Shown: one piece after another, positions 10,335-21,945 of the stretch
How the letters are laid out: the number at the start of each line of letters is the position of its first letter
Position numbering within the stretch: position 1 is the first letter of the stretch
DNA from: Budorcas taxicolor
Taxonomy: Eukaryota; Chordata; Mammalia; Artiodactyla; Bovidae
Reading direction: 5' to 3'
NCBI RefSeq assembly: GCF_023091745.1
Contig: NC_068912.1
Span: 75,565,067 to 75,629,066, forward strand
Length of the DNA: 64,000 nt
Position numbers and translations under genes: made by a program
Notes under the pieces: model-generated
The model's input: the letters and a program-made list of their open reading frames with translations, nothing else
Told to the model about the DNA's origin: nothing
The model's database searches: none

Positions 10335-10955
10335 TACTCTTAACCAAAATCCATCTTAAGACCTAGGAGAGAAGCAAAACATTATTTCCCTTTGTAAATC
10401 CAGCTCAATTCCAGGAGAAAAGTCAGGAGCTAAAAATAACAGATAAAACTATCTTTTCTTGAATGTACTGTCCTTTGTACAAAATTTATTGTCTCATTCT
10501 TTTGGCAATCTTATTTTACATAGGCATTTCTAAAAATGACTATTCAGCAGCTATTTTGCTAGTATTGAATAAAAGCTGTATTTGCTAGTATTGAATAATA
10601 TAATCTCTAAACCTTTGACCTAGAGTGGCATTTCCTTCTCTGCTGGCTAGCATTATTTAAATAGGCATTGTTTATTTTTACCAAAGTTAGATAAACATAT
10701 GCATTAGTAAGATATTGTATGTCAATTTCATTATCTATTCCAAAATAACTATCATCACTAAAACTAAGATTTTATTAGATGTTACCCTCTGTGTTTATTA
10801 AAATAATAAGCACATTCTTGATCAGAAAAACATGACATGTTACTACAACATGAAAAAATATATCATTTCATCTTACTATTTATTTTGTGCATTTAGTTGA
10901 AGTCTAATGTCTAGTAATCAGGAGGTATGGAAGAGAAGTGATCTCTAAACAGATT
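10335..10955. other. Unassigned AT-rich sequence
   Basis: No recognisable gene. GCTAGTATTGAATAA is duplicated at about 10558-10597. Confidence 0.5.
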
Positions 10956-10959
10956 GTGT

Positions 10960-11392
10960 TCTGGGCTGAACTGTGTGCCTCCCGAAATCCATATGTTAAA
11001 GTCCTAACTCCCAGTACTTCAGAATGTAACTATACTTGGAAATGGTATAAAGAGATGACTTTATAGTCATCTTTAAGAGAGCCTTTAAAGAGATGACTAA
11101 GTTAAAATCAGGCTGTTACGGTGGGCATTAGTCCAAACTGACTGATGTTCCTATAAAAAGAGAAGATCTAGACACAGAGAGACCAGGGGTATGCACACAG
11201 AGAAAAGACCAGGTGAGGACAGGCTGCATGGCCATCTGCAAGCGAAGAAGAGAAGGTTCAGAAGAAACCAAACCCACCACTCCCTTGACCTTGGACTTCT
11301 AGCCTCCAGACTGTGTAAAATAAATTTCTGTTGTTTAAGCCATCTAATCTGTGATATTTTATCATGGCATTCTTAGCAAAATAATATAGATT
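10960..11392 (+). mobile_element. MLT1-type MaLR solo LTR
   Basis: Matches the MLT1 LTR order: TCTGGGCTGAACTGTGTGCC, ATCCATATGTTAAAGTCCTA, a GGAGATGACTAAGTTAAA-like part, CCTATAAAAAGAGAAG, ATGCACACAGAGAAAAGACC, CCTCCAGACTGTG, then AAATAAATTTCTGTTGTTTA (polyadenylation region). It is a non-autonomous ERVL-MaLR LTR. No internal region adjoins it, so it is probably a solo LTR. Confidence 0.82.
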
Positions 11393-11399
11393 TCATGTC

Positions 11400-12005
11400 T
11401 ATCAGTCTTTTGTGTAAAGGTTAATTGGTTATTTAATTAACTAACTAAAGTTTTAGATCTGAGTTACTTCCAAATGAGAAACTCTTTCCTGAGATTGCCT
11501 CAGCCACTTTGGATTGAGACAGGAGAGAGAGTGACTCTACAGTATGAATGTAAGTCAAGATTAAAAAATAAAAGTTTAACTCAATATCTTTTATAATTTT
11601 GGAATTTTATATTGATAGCAAATGATTTTCTTTGAATGGGGTTTTTAAAAATTGAGTATTGTATGGTCAATCATAATTTTTCCAAATGCCAAGAACAACA
11701 TTTCTTAATAGAGAGTAAGTCAAATAGCTACAGTTGGTGTGGGAGTGGAGATAATATTTTAGGTCAGATTCATAGTGACCCTTTTCACTGAGCAAAATTC
11801 AAAAGGGGGTCTTTTTTGTTTTGGGAAAAAACTGAGTAACACTGATCTAGAATGGTATTGTGAGCTTAACAGTGTTCATTGCAAAGTACTAAAAATACTC
11901 ATATTTACTTATCTTGTAATTCAGTTATTGAGAAACCTCAACTATCTGAATTATAGCTGAGACTATGAAAGGAAGTCAATAACAAAATGAAAATAAAACC
12001 TCTAA
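11400..12005. other. Unassigned AT-rich sequence
   Basis: No recognisable gene or repeat. A short open frame at 11775-11960 resembles nothing I know. Confidence 0.5.
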
Positions 12006-12009
12006 ATCT

Positions 12010-12125
12010 TACAACAAATTTTGTTCTGAGACTCAAATAAGATTATATGTGTAAAACGCTTACAGGAGTACTTGATGCTCAGTAGGCAATCAATAAATTC
12101 AAGCTAATTTTATTACAGTATAATA
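12010..12125 (+). repeat. MIR SINE 3' part
   Basis: Contains TAAAACGCTTACAGGAGTAC and CAGTAGGCAATCAATAAATT, the MIR 3' signature (TAAAGCGCTTAGAACAGTGC ... AGTAAGCGCTCAATAAAT type). Confidence 0.6.
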
Positions 12126-12319
12126 TCAATATTTGTAAAAGCAATATTTATATGAGGACAGGTTTAAATTATGTTTATTCTATTTTATTGACAAAGACAA
12201 AGAAAAGTGATTATAGCAGTTAAGAAAATGCCATCAATTACTGTCCAACAAAATGGATGCTGAAGCTTAATAATCCAGGGTCAATTTAATAAGTTAATAA
12301 CCAAACTGTACTGAGAATG

Positions 12320-12450
12320 TGTGATTACAGGAATTACATAACTCATTTTCTCTTCACAGGAATCCTATGAGTTCAGCATTTCATGAAAAAGGTCACAGCT
12401 GGAAAGTGGTGGAGTCAGAATTTGAATTCAAGTCATTTGGCTCCATAGAT
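12320..12450 (+). repeat. MIR-type SINE core fragment
   Basis: GGAATCCTATGAG, then AAAAAGGTCACAGCTGGAAA, GTGGTGGAGTCAGAATTTGA and a GGCTCCATAG end match the order of MIR (CAACCCTATGAGG ... AAGGTCACACAGC ... GCAGAGCCGGGATTCGAAC). Confidence 0.6.
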
Positions 12451-12454
12451 CAAA

Positions 12455-13180
12455 CTTTCAACCAAGAGAATAGGACAATGTTTTTTTTTTAACTAAAATT
12501 TATTAAGATTTTTAAACTAAAATTTATTGTACCTACATAATGCCTTTGTTCCTATTTAACTTTCCAAACACTATTACTGGGTAACATTTTTCCCCTAGAG
12601 AAAAACATTTCCCAATTATTCTGGAAATGTGAAAAGCTATTACAATGCACAAGTGGCTTACCTGGAGCCTTCCCATTATAACAACCTGGGGGAGAGCATC
12701 TTTCACTTAGAATACAATGTTAATGGTGGCCTGTGGAATTCTGGATCCTGGTAACCATGGGTTACCACAGGCATTCGCTAGACCAGACTATCAACTCTGG
12801 AAAGCAGAAACTGAGCCGTGTTCTCTACTACCTTCAATGTCAATCAAAGTGGTTAGGATAAATAAGCACACAAGTTGATGAGCTGGCCCAAGGTTTTGAT
12901 AACACAAGAACTAACAGTTAAACTGCAATGTATTAAGTCAGTCAATAAGGAAACATTACCAATCCACATAATGCAAATTAAATCAACAACCCCATTGTTT
13001 CAAATAGTATTAGTCAGCCCTAGTCTTGAAAGCTCATATAAAAAATGTTATATTAACATTTTCTATTTTCAGGATAACTCATCAGGTCTTGTTAACATTA
13101 TTGAAATACCTGCAGTTTTGTTCATGGTATTGCATAGTTTATTATTATTACAAAAGCCGTTAGGCCAACCTGATAGTTAA
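12455..13180. other. Unassigned sequence
   Basis: No gene recognised. A T-run is followed by a 14-base direct repeat (AACTAAAATTTATT) at about 12491 and 12516. Confidence 0.45.
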
Positions 13181-13183
13181 TAT

Positions 13184-13312
13184 TTGCTGTTGTTTAGTCG
13201 CTCAGTCATGTCCAACTTTTTGTGACTCCATGGACTGTAGCTCACCAGGCTCCCCGTCCATGGAATTCTCCAGGCAAGAATACTGGAGGGTTGCCATTTT
13301 CTTCTTCAGATA
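13184..13312 (-). repeat. Bov-tA / Bov-A SINE fragment, antisense, truncated
   Basis: Antisense tail and body (TTGTTTAGTCGCTCAGTCAT to ATACTGGAGGGTTGCCATTT). The tRNA-like head is missing. Confidence 0.9.
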
Positions 13313-13439
13313 GTTAATTTCCCGTTTCATAAGTTAAAGAACTCAAATTTTCAGCAATCCTTAGAGCAATGTTTGAGAGTAAAATGTTTCTATTTGGTGG
13401 TTATCATACTGTGAATTCTTCAAATTATTGGAAGCATTC

Positions 13440-13840
13440 TGATAAGTGAGTTTGTGCCCTTGCTGCCCCAATTCTTCTTGAGGTGGTAGGTCGCAAACTC
13501 CTTTGACTCTAGGGGTGGCCATGTGACCAATCCAACCTGAAGTTCTGTAAGCCAAGTCACTAGAGACTTCTGGTAAAGCTCTTTGAAAGAGAGGCTTGGC
13601 TAGGCTTTGTCTCTGTGTTTCTTCACTTTACCCTTTCTCTTCCTCCTGATTGTAACATGAGTATGATGGTTGAGATGGCCCATACAAACATGCAGGCAAT
13701 AAGCAGGGAAAAAGCTATACAAGGTTGGATAGACAGCTGGAAAAATCTGGGCTTTCTAGTGGCATCTCCTAGCTACTTCACTGGGCTGATCTTACTGCTT
13801 ATAGTAGAGATAAGTATAGAAACATGAATCAAATGCTGGT
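13440..13840 (+). repeat. Possible MaLR/LTR-like ancient repeat
   Basis: The segment GGTGGCCATGTGACCAATCC followed by the TTTGAAAGAGAGGC and GATTGTAACATGAGTATGAT blocks resembles the layout of old MaLR-type LTRs. Family not certain. Confidence 0.35.
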
Positions 13841-14480
13841 TTAAGTCAGTGTGGGGGGGTCAATTTTACTAGCAATTGAATGTAATTCATAAATTGTACA
13901 AATGCCTTTTAGTAATAAATGCATTCAGACATATAGATAAAATCTGTGAAATCTTTAACTCCATTAAATATTTATTGAGCAGAAATTTATCACAGAAATC
14001 TGAGCAAGTCATGGCTTTCTCAATGTGCCTAATGCCTAACTTACTCCAGGGATTCATTTGCTTATAGGCTTGATGAGACCAATTAGCTATGAGATATGGA
14101 ATATTGCACCATCCAACTACGATGAATGGCAGTAGGGTACACAAACTGAACTGAAACCAATCTGTTTGAAATACTGTCCAGCATATTTGGTATGGGTAAT
14201 TCTGATAATTTATTATCAAAATGTGTATTTTTTATTAATTTCATTTCTGAGAAGTACAGCTCATTTATGTTATTAAAACAATTTATCACTTAATAATAGT
14301 GAATAAGTGGCAGGCAAGCTGCCATATTTGCTATTAACTTGTCCTAAATGTTTTTTTCACTTGTTTGCAGAACAAAATTAAGTGCAGCTTCTCTTGCAGC
14401 CTAATAGCAGCTATTGTCTATATAAAAATGAACCTACAAGTCTGCATCTCTCTTCCTGCCCTGCAGATAGGTGCATCAGA
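13841..14480. other. Unassigned AT-rich sequence
   Basis: Nothing recognisable. A minus-strand open frame at 13887-14219 has no family features and is probably chance. Confidence 0.45.
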
Positions 14481-14489
14481 ATGATTTTT

Positions 14490-14755
14490 TTCTAGATCCC
14501 ATATATATGCATTAATATATGATATTTTCCATATATAAGATAGATAGCAAATGGGAAGTTGCTGTATGAGACAGGGAGGTCAGCATACTACTCTGACAAC
14601 CTAAAGGAGTGGGATGCGGTGGGGGGTGGGGGAAGGTTCAAGAAGATGGGACATATGTATCCTTACGACTGATTCATGTTGTTGTATAGAAGTTAACACA
14701 ATATTGTAGAGAAATTATCCTCCAATTAAAAACAAATTTTAAAAATAAGGGAAAA
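14490..14755 (+). repeat. L1 3' UTR fragment
   Basis: AAATGGGAAGTTGCTGTATG, a G-rich tract (GCGGTGGGGGGTGGGGGAAG), GGGACATATGTATCC, TTGTTGTATAGAAGTTAACA and the end CTCCAATTAAAAACAAATTT match ruminant L1 3' ends. 5'-truncated. Confidence 0.7.
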
Positions 14756-14759
14756 ATGA

Positions 14760-17060
14760 ACCTATAATGCATAGAAAAGTATTGGGCAAGGGTTCAGAAG
14801 TGATTTTTTTTTAATTAAAAAGCTAGATTCTCTGTGTTAAGAATGGTAACTTTGCTTTTTAGCCTGGCATCACTGTAATAGTGCTCTGTTGGAAGGCTTC
14901 TTAAGGTCTATTTGGCACATACTTAATTTGGCAACTGGAAGCAAGTATCTATTAGGAGTTTATACTGGAATAATCACAATTAAGATATACCTTTTTTAAA
15001 ATCTGGATTTCTTTAAATAAAAGGTAAAGAGTCAGCAGTTTTCATTTTAATATTTCACCTGAAACTGTTTTCTGAATTTATACATACAGGTTTTGTTGTT
15101 GTTGTTAAGACAAAGAAAGAGATGCACTAAAAGAGATCTGAATTAGCAACCTAACTAAACCTGTGACTTAAATTTAAAGCTTCCACATTTGGGAGATATT
15201 TTTCTGAAGTTTCTTATCCTGCTGTATGTATATATTTTTATCCTGCTTCTAAGATAAATATAGGGTTCTCAGGATCATGTCTTTGCTTTCCCCACTGTGC
15301 TTTTGACTTTTAAATAAATTACCCAGTTTATTTTATCTGCTGCTGCTTTTTAAAATAGCTCTAGCAGATATGAGGTAAAATAGTCTTTGCATTGACAGAT
15401 GCTCTTGGATTTCCAAAATTCCATTGTGACCAAAAAAAAAATGCATAATTTGGACTCAACTACAAAGAAAGTTAGAGGTAAATTTCTTTCAAACTTTAAT
15501 TTTTTTTCTAAATAACTATTATAGCTAATTTGTAAACTAAGTTAAACTTGCCTGGAAAAAATTTTAACTATTTTTATTTCTTTAAATAGTTTTATACATT
15601 TGAAATTATATATGAACAATATGAATAAAATACTAAAAATTATCATTATTTATGTCTAATTTCATTGCAAAACTTAGTTATATTCAGGTACCTCTGGCTT
15701 GTCAACTAATTAGAAAGAATTGACATCCATCACTTATTTTTATGAATTTAGATATGTCAAATTGTGTTGGCGGATGATCTAGCTGGAGGCCTCAGTCCAT
15801 AATTCTTGAATTGACATCTATACTTATCATCACAGCTGTAACTCTCATATGAGTATAGCATTCCTATCTGTGGCAGCTATCATCTAATGAAAAATGTGCT
15901 AAAATATACCCATTAAATTAGGTAAGCTATTGACAGAGCCAAAGAAATGATGCTTGCAATATGCTCCCAAATTTGACCAAAGTGTGTTTGCAAATTTGAA
16001 ACACTCAAAGTGTATTTAAGAAGAAAGAATTAAAAATTTCAGATTATAAAAAATTGCACACTATATTTCATTCAAAATGGGTGGTTTACAAATACTAATA
16101 GAGCACAAAGCTTACAGGCATTGCAAGAATCAAACAAAGACTTCACAGACAGCCCACAATGGGTACTTAATGAATATTTCCTATATATATGAAATGATGT
16201 ATTCATTTGTAACAAACGACATAGCTGCTTAGGCTTTTTATTAGAAAGTTTTGGAAAATACGCCAAAGCATTTTTTTTTTTAAACATAAATTTGCTCTCT
16301 TTCTATGAGGAAGAAACAGATCTAGTAGTAAGGTAGAATTTGCCTTGATGGAAAAAAAAAAAAAAGCAAACCACAAAATAAAGATGCATTATTTTTACTG
16401 TTGTGCTATATATCCTTGAATTTCCTTAGCAGACAGTCACACTGACTTTAATATTGTGTTTGAGAATATTAATAGTTTTTTTTTTTGTATTTTGTAATCT
16501 GTTATTGCATGCTTGCCTCCTCTTTGAGGAGCGAGCATCATCTACATATGAATATCATTGAAGCCTAACAATTAACCTATGAGGGATTCTCTTGAAATCT
16601 ATCTTATTCCTTAAATCATTCTTACCAGCCATTCTCAGGCCCTAGGTCAATCTAGAGCTGTTTGCAGTGTAAATGGCAGTTTGTTAATTGCATAATGGCC
16701 TCTGGATTAGGAAGTCTGTTGACCAAACCATATGTTCCTACCTGGAGTCACTCCTGCATGGAGGAAGGGGTGCCACATGACACACAAAGGTGCCAGACAC
16801 ACAAACATCTGTCCCAGAGTGTTTCTAGAGCTTTGAGGATTTCTCCTAGTCTTCACCCTTACCTTCCTCCAATCCCGTTATCTAAAGGTACCAGAGGCTA
16901 TGCTCTTAAAAAGATAAATATAACTATCTCTCTTAACAGTTTTATGGTTCCTCATATTATAAATATTTAAATTGTGTATGTCATACAAGGTTCTTAGAAA
17001 TCTGAAGCCAATCAACTCTTCTCACATTTACTTCCACTCTTCCATAGCCCTGCAAGTCTG
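14760..17060. other. Longest stretch with no recognised repeat; AT-rich
   Basis: About 2.3 kb with no gene, RNA or repeat I can name. It holds homopolymer runs (15435-15443, 16272-16281, 16353-16365) and a (TTG)n run near 15096. Short open frames (16072-16287 minus, 16662-16970 plus) lack recognisable motifs. Confidence 0.5.
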
Positions 17061-17075
17061 CTTAGGGTCTAAGTT

Positions 17076-17315
17076 GCTGCTGCTGTTGCTGCTAAGTCGC
17101 TTCAGTCGTGTCTGACTCTGTGCGACCCCATAGATGGCAGCCCACCAGGCTCCCCCTTCCCTGGGATTCTCCAGGCAAGAACACTGGAGTGGGTTGCCAT
17201 TTCCTTCTCCAATGCATGAAACTGAAAAGTGAAAGTGAAGTCGCTCAGTCATGTCCGACTCTTAGCGACCCCATGGACTGCAGCCCACCAGGCTTCTCCG
17301 TCCATGGGATTTTCC
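17076..17315 (-). repeat. Bov-A2 dimeric SINE, antisense, with 12-base TSD
   Basis: Begins with the (GCT)n complement of the AGC tail, then two antisense Bov-A monomers separated by the GAAAAGTGAAAGTGAAG linker. AGGGTCTAAGTT at 17064-17075 is repeated at 17316-17327. A perfect 12-base duplication and low divergence suggest a fairly recent insertion. Confidence 0.96.
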
Positions 17316-17394
17316 AGGGTCTAAGTTAGGCAAAGCAAATGGATCATTCCTCACCTCCTGGAGGAAAAAAATAATAATTTATTCACTTTCAAAA

Positions 17395-17590
17395 TTGGGA
17401 AATAACAATAACAACTAATAATTTCAGAGTATCCATTGTATCTGGGCATCATTCTAAGCACTTTACAAGGTAGTTACTATTATTATTTCCATTTTACAGG
17501 TGAGTAAATGGAAGCACAGAGAAGCAAAGTAACTTACACGATATCATGGAACTAATAAGTGGTGGAGCCAGGATTTGAAAACTGCAGGGA
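17395..17590 (+). repeat. MIR SINE
   Basis: TAAGCACTTTACAAGGTAGT, ATTTCCATTTTACAGGTGAG, AAGCACAGAGAAGCAAAGTA and GTGGTGGAGCCAGGATTTGA are in MIR order. Confidence 0.75.
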
Positions 17591-17846
17591 GTGATACACA
17601 GAATCTGTAAGTTCACATTCCAATAAAAATAACCACTTAGAAAACTGAAAATCTTAAAAAACTTCAACTTAACACCATTCATAAATTTTTACTTCTATGT
17701 TAGCACACAATTATTTACTTGAAATAATATTACATTCTCAACATTTTCTGGTGGTTTTTCATAATCCATAGAAACAATATTTCCTTCAAATATAAAGTTT
17801 GTACTTTCTAGAACATGTCTCATCACCTAGTTTTATCTAGTATCTC
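17591..17846. other. Unassigned AT-rich sequence ending in a poly(A) run
   Basis: No gene. A run of about 20 A (17847-17866) separates it from the LTR-like segment that follows. Confidence 0.45.
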
Positions 17847-17869
17847 AAAAAAAAAAAAAAAAAAACAAA

Positions 17870-18675
17870 CCACTTCAAATGTTTACAACAGAGAGAACTG
17901 AACGCAGGGACATTAGTGACACAGGAGGTGGAGGAACTGATGCCAAACAGGGGACAGACAGAGATTAGCAACAGCAGGCAGGAACCCACTATCAGCACTC
18001 GTTCATAGAAACTGAGGAAGGAGGCATGTTTCTGAAGCCTGGGTATCAATTCATCTGGCGGAAACTTAAGCATGTCATGTCTATCTGGGAGGAGCCAAAA
18101 GCAAGGTGGAGATGTACCCCTGTGAATTTAGCCCTTTGTGGCAAGGAAGTGGAAGAGAACTACTTTGTTTTCTCTCTTTCTCTCTTTGTCAATTACAAAT
18201 TGGCACTTGCCATGGGCACTTGCCAGCTACCTCTACAGAAATGAATTCATATACTGCTGCAGCTGCTGATTTTTAATACCCCTTGAAAGGAGTTCAGGAT
18301 GGAGAGTAGAAATGAGGCACCTGGTGCTCTGGAAAAAACTGGCAGAACAGGTCTTTGGATAGTTAGATATTTTCAGGAGCAAATTTATGAGCCCAATTCT
18401 TGTATCTCCTCATATCTAGAAAAGCACTAAAATCCTTCACAGTGACAACTGCTCCTTGTGACTAGCAATAACCTTCTGAAAAAACTATGTGCTTGATTGC
18501 ATGTATTCCCCTCTTCACCAAAATCACATATATATAGACCTCCCCCCCTGGCCGGCACAGTTTCTCAGAGCTATCTGAAATGCTGTCTGCCAAGCTGTAG
18601 TCCTCATTTTGCCCCAAAGAAAACTTAATTCTCTATTCTCACATTTTGCATTTCTTTTTAAGTTGGCATCTCCAG
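17870..18675 (+). mobile_element. Probable endogenous retrovirus LTR (class I type)
   Basis: The segment has a U3-like part (GACACAGGAGGTGGAGGAAC, TCATCTGGCGGAAACTTAAG, CTATCTGGGAGGAGCC), a TATA-like ATATATATAGACC at about 18528, and an R/U5-like part (TTTCTCAGAGCTATCTGAAA, GTAGTCCTCATTTTGCCCCA, AGAAAACTTAATTCTC). That layout matches LTRs I recall from mammalian class I elements, though I cannot name the family. The polyadenylation signal appears mutated. No gag or pol sequence adjoins, and no target duplication was found. Confidence 0.5.
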
Positions 18676-18679
18676 CCAG

Positions 18680-18900
18680 AATCTTCCAACACGAATTCCA
18701 GCCAGAAACCAACTAACAGAGCATAGGCAAGAGAAGAAGGCAGGCAGAGAAAGGCAGGCCCTGATGCAGAGTCTCAGGCCCTGCGCATCTGCTGAATGCC
18801 TCATTCTTAGCCCTTCTTCACAAAGATCTCCCTGTACCACTTAGATTCTCCCAAAGAACCATACAGTTAATTTCTTTTAATACCTAAGTATGATACAAAT
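18680..18900. other. Unassigned sequence downstream of the LTR-like segment
   Basis: Purine-rich stretch (18720-18760) with no recognisable coding content. It could be leader sequence of a retroviral element, but nothing shows this. Confidence 0.3.
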
Positions 18901-18904
18901 GCAC

Positions 18905-19195
18905 TTATTTACAAAACAAAAATAAACTCACAGACTTAGAACAAATTAATGGTTGCCAGGTGGAAGAGTGAAGGGGAGGAGTAGATTGGGAGTTTGGGAT
19001 GAACATGTACACAATGCTTTCTTTAAAATAGATAACCAACAAGGACCTACTGTATAGCACAGGCAATTCTGCTCAATACTCTGCAATAACCCAAATGGGA
19101 AAATAATTTGAAAAAGAATAGATACATGTATACGTGTAACTGAATCACTTTGCTGTGCAGCTGAAACTAACACAAAATTGTTAATCAACAAAAGG
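18905..19195 (+). repeat. L1 3' UTR fragment
   Basis: TTAATGGTTGCCAGGTGGAA, AACAAGGACCTACTGTATAG, CTGCTCAATACTCTGCAATA and AATCACTTTGCTGTGCAGCT are in the order of ruminant L1 3' UTR. 5'-truncated and without a long poly(A). Confidence 0.82.
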
Positions 19196-19239
19196 TCTGC
19201 AAACCCAAAAATGGCCTAATTTCGCTCCAAAAGAGTGAT

Positions 19240-20160
19240 AAAGGAGATTGTAGAATGAAAAAAATTTAGTGTTCAAAAATATAAAGGAAAAAATATACTT
19301 CAGAAGCAAGAATTTGTGTGTGTATTTAAAATATATCTAGTTAACTAGCTAGCTATCTCAAGCAAATGTGGAAATTAAATATATAGTCTCTGAAATACAA
19401 AAAAAGCATCAGTGGAAAGGTTAAACAGCAGGATAAAACCAGTGGAAGAGAAAACTAGTTCATTATAAGGCTGTCTTGAAAAATCACCCCATGAGCAACA
19501 TGAAGACTAAAGTAGATGTGAAATATGAAATAAATATTAAAAAGTACAAATGATTACATATAACTAATATACATATAATGGGATTTTTAAAAGGAGAGAA
19601 TAAAATAGAAATAATATACAAAGAATTGACAGAAACTTTTCCGGAAATAAATTAACATGTAAGTTTCAAATGGAAGGAGACAATAAGATATGAGCAAAAT
19701 AAAAACAAATCTACACTGAAATAAATTGTAGTGTCAATACAAAACATTAAACAAAAAGATAAGGTCTTAAAAGAGATAGCTGGAATGGTAGCAGACTTCT
19801 CATGTACAAAAGTGGTAGCCAGAACTAAAATATCTTCAGTTTTGAAAAAACAGGTGAAAACTGAAAATTTTTTTGTGTACACTATCCTTAGACTCAAGAC
19901 TGACAGCAGAAAAAAAGACATTTCATTAAAAAATTGAGATTCTTCCACTTTATAGAATCTTTTAAGGATGGACTATAAGAAAAAAGCCAAATTTGGTAGG
20001 AGTTGTAGGAAAGAAAAACATTGGTTAGCAAAGAAATTAGTAAAATATATTGGCAAATCTGAACTACTTTTGATTTTAAAAAGTAAGTAAGACCAAATTG
20101 ACAGCCTTTAAAGTTAATAATGGAACTAAAACAGTAGAAAATAGCACAATGGGAAAGTAG
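19240..20160 (+). repeat. L1M/HAL1-type LINE remnant
   Basis: The block ATAAGGTCTTAAAAGAGATA, TGGTAGCAGACTTCTCATGT, GTGGTAGCCAGAACTAAAAT and AGACATTTCATTAAAAAATT follows the order of the ORF1-end region of HAL1 and old L1. The first 200 bases are unassigned. Confidence 0.5.
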
Positions 20161-20176
20161 ACAACAATTATTCTCT

Positions 20177-20622
20177 AGGCTATGGTTTTTCCAGTGGTCA
20201 TGTATGGATGTGAGATTTGGACTGTGAAGAAAGCTGAGTGCCGAAGAATTGATGCTTTTGAACTGTGGTGTTGGAGAAGACTCTTGAGAGTCCCAAAGAG
20301 ACGAATCAGTCCATTCTAGAGGAGATCAGCCCTGGGTGTTCTTTGGAAGGAATGATGCTGAAGCTGAAACTCCAGTACTTTGGCCACCTCATGCGAAGAG
20401 GTGACTCATTGGAAAAGACTCTGATGCTGGGAGGGATTGGGGGCAGGAGGAGAAGAGGACGACAGAGGATGAGATGGCTGGATGGCATCACTGACTTTAT
20501 GGACGTGAGTCTGAGTGAACTCCTGGGGTTGGTGATGGACAGGGAGGCCTGGCGTGCTGTGATTCATGGGGTCGCAAAGAGTTAGACACGACTGAGTGAC
20601 TGAACAGAACTGAACTGAACTG
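20177..20622 (+). mobile_element. BovB LINE 3' end, younger subfamily, candidate 7-base TSD
   Basis: Runs from GCTATGGTTTTTCCAGTGGT to the tail GACTGAACAGAACTGAACTG. It keeps the C-terminal coding sequence (LWCWRRLLRVP; GRRRRGRQRMRWLDGI). An open frame of 106 codons covers 20265-20585. ATTCTCT at 20170-20176 and 20623-20629 is a candidate target-site duplication. The GISLEGMM region reads CSLEGMM. Confidence 0.94.
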
Positions 20623-20629
20623 ATTCTCT

Positions 20630-21555
20630 TGTTTTTTCATCTCATTCAAGTTCTACCCTGTAGTGCTCTTCCTCCATTCTTACAGGCCGTAACTCTTCAT
20701 TCAGTATTTGCCAACAATTTCTAACTCATGTTTCAATCTTTCTTTGTTTTCATAGTTAATTTATCATATGCTTCAGGAGACTACATCAAGGACTACTGGT
20801 TAGGTTGGAAAATGCTGACATTCAAAGTGGAACTCAATATTTAACTTTCATTATGCCAGAAGACTACAAAACCAAATGTGGGTAATTCTCATGTCTCATT
20901 TTTTTCTATGAGTGTTACTCTAAATGTCATATATGTACCACATGCTATTACAGCTGTGTGAGTTATAATGAATTTGCTAATTTATACAATTTTATTGCTT
21001 TATTCCAAAATTATGAAGAAAACTGTGAAATAATGGCTTAAGTAAAAAATATATGCGAAAATACTCAACAGACCCTCAAATCATTTAAAAAATATCTCTT
21101 AAAAAATAGTCTTAGAAAACAAGAATAAAGTAAAATAAATAAGGATTTACCACTTTTATAGCAATTTTAAGTTATTGCTATAGTTAAAAAAATGAAATTA
21201 AAAACATGACATGTATCATCTGCACTTCTCTGTTTTATAAAAGGGAATAGAACTGCCAGCCTAATTTTAAGTATGCTGTCCAATTAGCCATTGTGTATAT
21301 TTTAAATCATTCATATAAATAATATACTGTCAATAATCTATGAATGTCTGTGATGCATAATTCATAGTAAACTGTTATAAATTGTCCACTCTATACTCTG
21401 AAACTTAACAGAACACGGACTGTGATCTTGAGGATTTTGCAATCTGGGATAAAACTCTACTGGAAAAGGCAGGCACGAAGATTTATCACAGTTCTAAATT
21501 TAAAATAGCTGGGACATTCTTATAGTGTGACTTTTATAAAACCTAATATTTAATT
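20630..21555. other. Unassigned AT-rich sequence
   Basis: No recognisable repeat, gene or RNA. Confidence 0.5.
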
Positions 21556-21572
21556 CAATTATGGCATTATAA

Positions 21573-21759
21573 GGGCTTCCCTTGTGGCTCAGCTGGTAAA
21601 GAATCTGCCTGCAATGGGGGAGACCTGGGTTCGATCCCTGGGTTGGGAAGATCCCCTGGAAAAGGGAAAGGCTACCCACTCCAGTATTCTGGCCTGGAGA
21701 ATTCCATGGACTATATAGTCAATGGGGTTGCAAGAATCAGCCATGACTGAGCTTAGTGG
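21573..21759 (+). repeat. Bov-tA SINE with perfect 14-base TSD
   Basis: Complete copy from GGGCTTCCCTTGTGGCTCAG to the BovB-like tail. The B-box GGTTCGATCCC at 21628-21638 is intact, so the RNA polymerase III promoter elements are largely preserved. TTATGGCATTATAA at 21559-21572 recurs at 21760-21773. Confidence 0.96.
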
Positions 21760-21854
21760 TTATGGCATTATAAATGCATAGCAATAACTTTTTGTTATTT
21801 ATATTCTTTATGAGACACTATTATTCATTAAATAAGTGTATTTTCTAGAAGAGG

Positions 21855-21945
21855 TAGTAGTGTGTAGTGGCTAAGGTCATGTGCTCTGAAGTCAGATGAC
21901 CAGGTTGCTTTCAAATAGCGGTTTAAGTACCAATTAGTTGAATGA
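21855..21945 (+). repeat. MIR SINE 5' part
   Basis: GTGTGTAGTGGCTAAGGTCA, TGCTCTGAAGTCAGATGACC and AGGTTGCTTTCAAATAG match the tRNA-like head of MIR. Confidence 0.65.
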
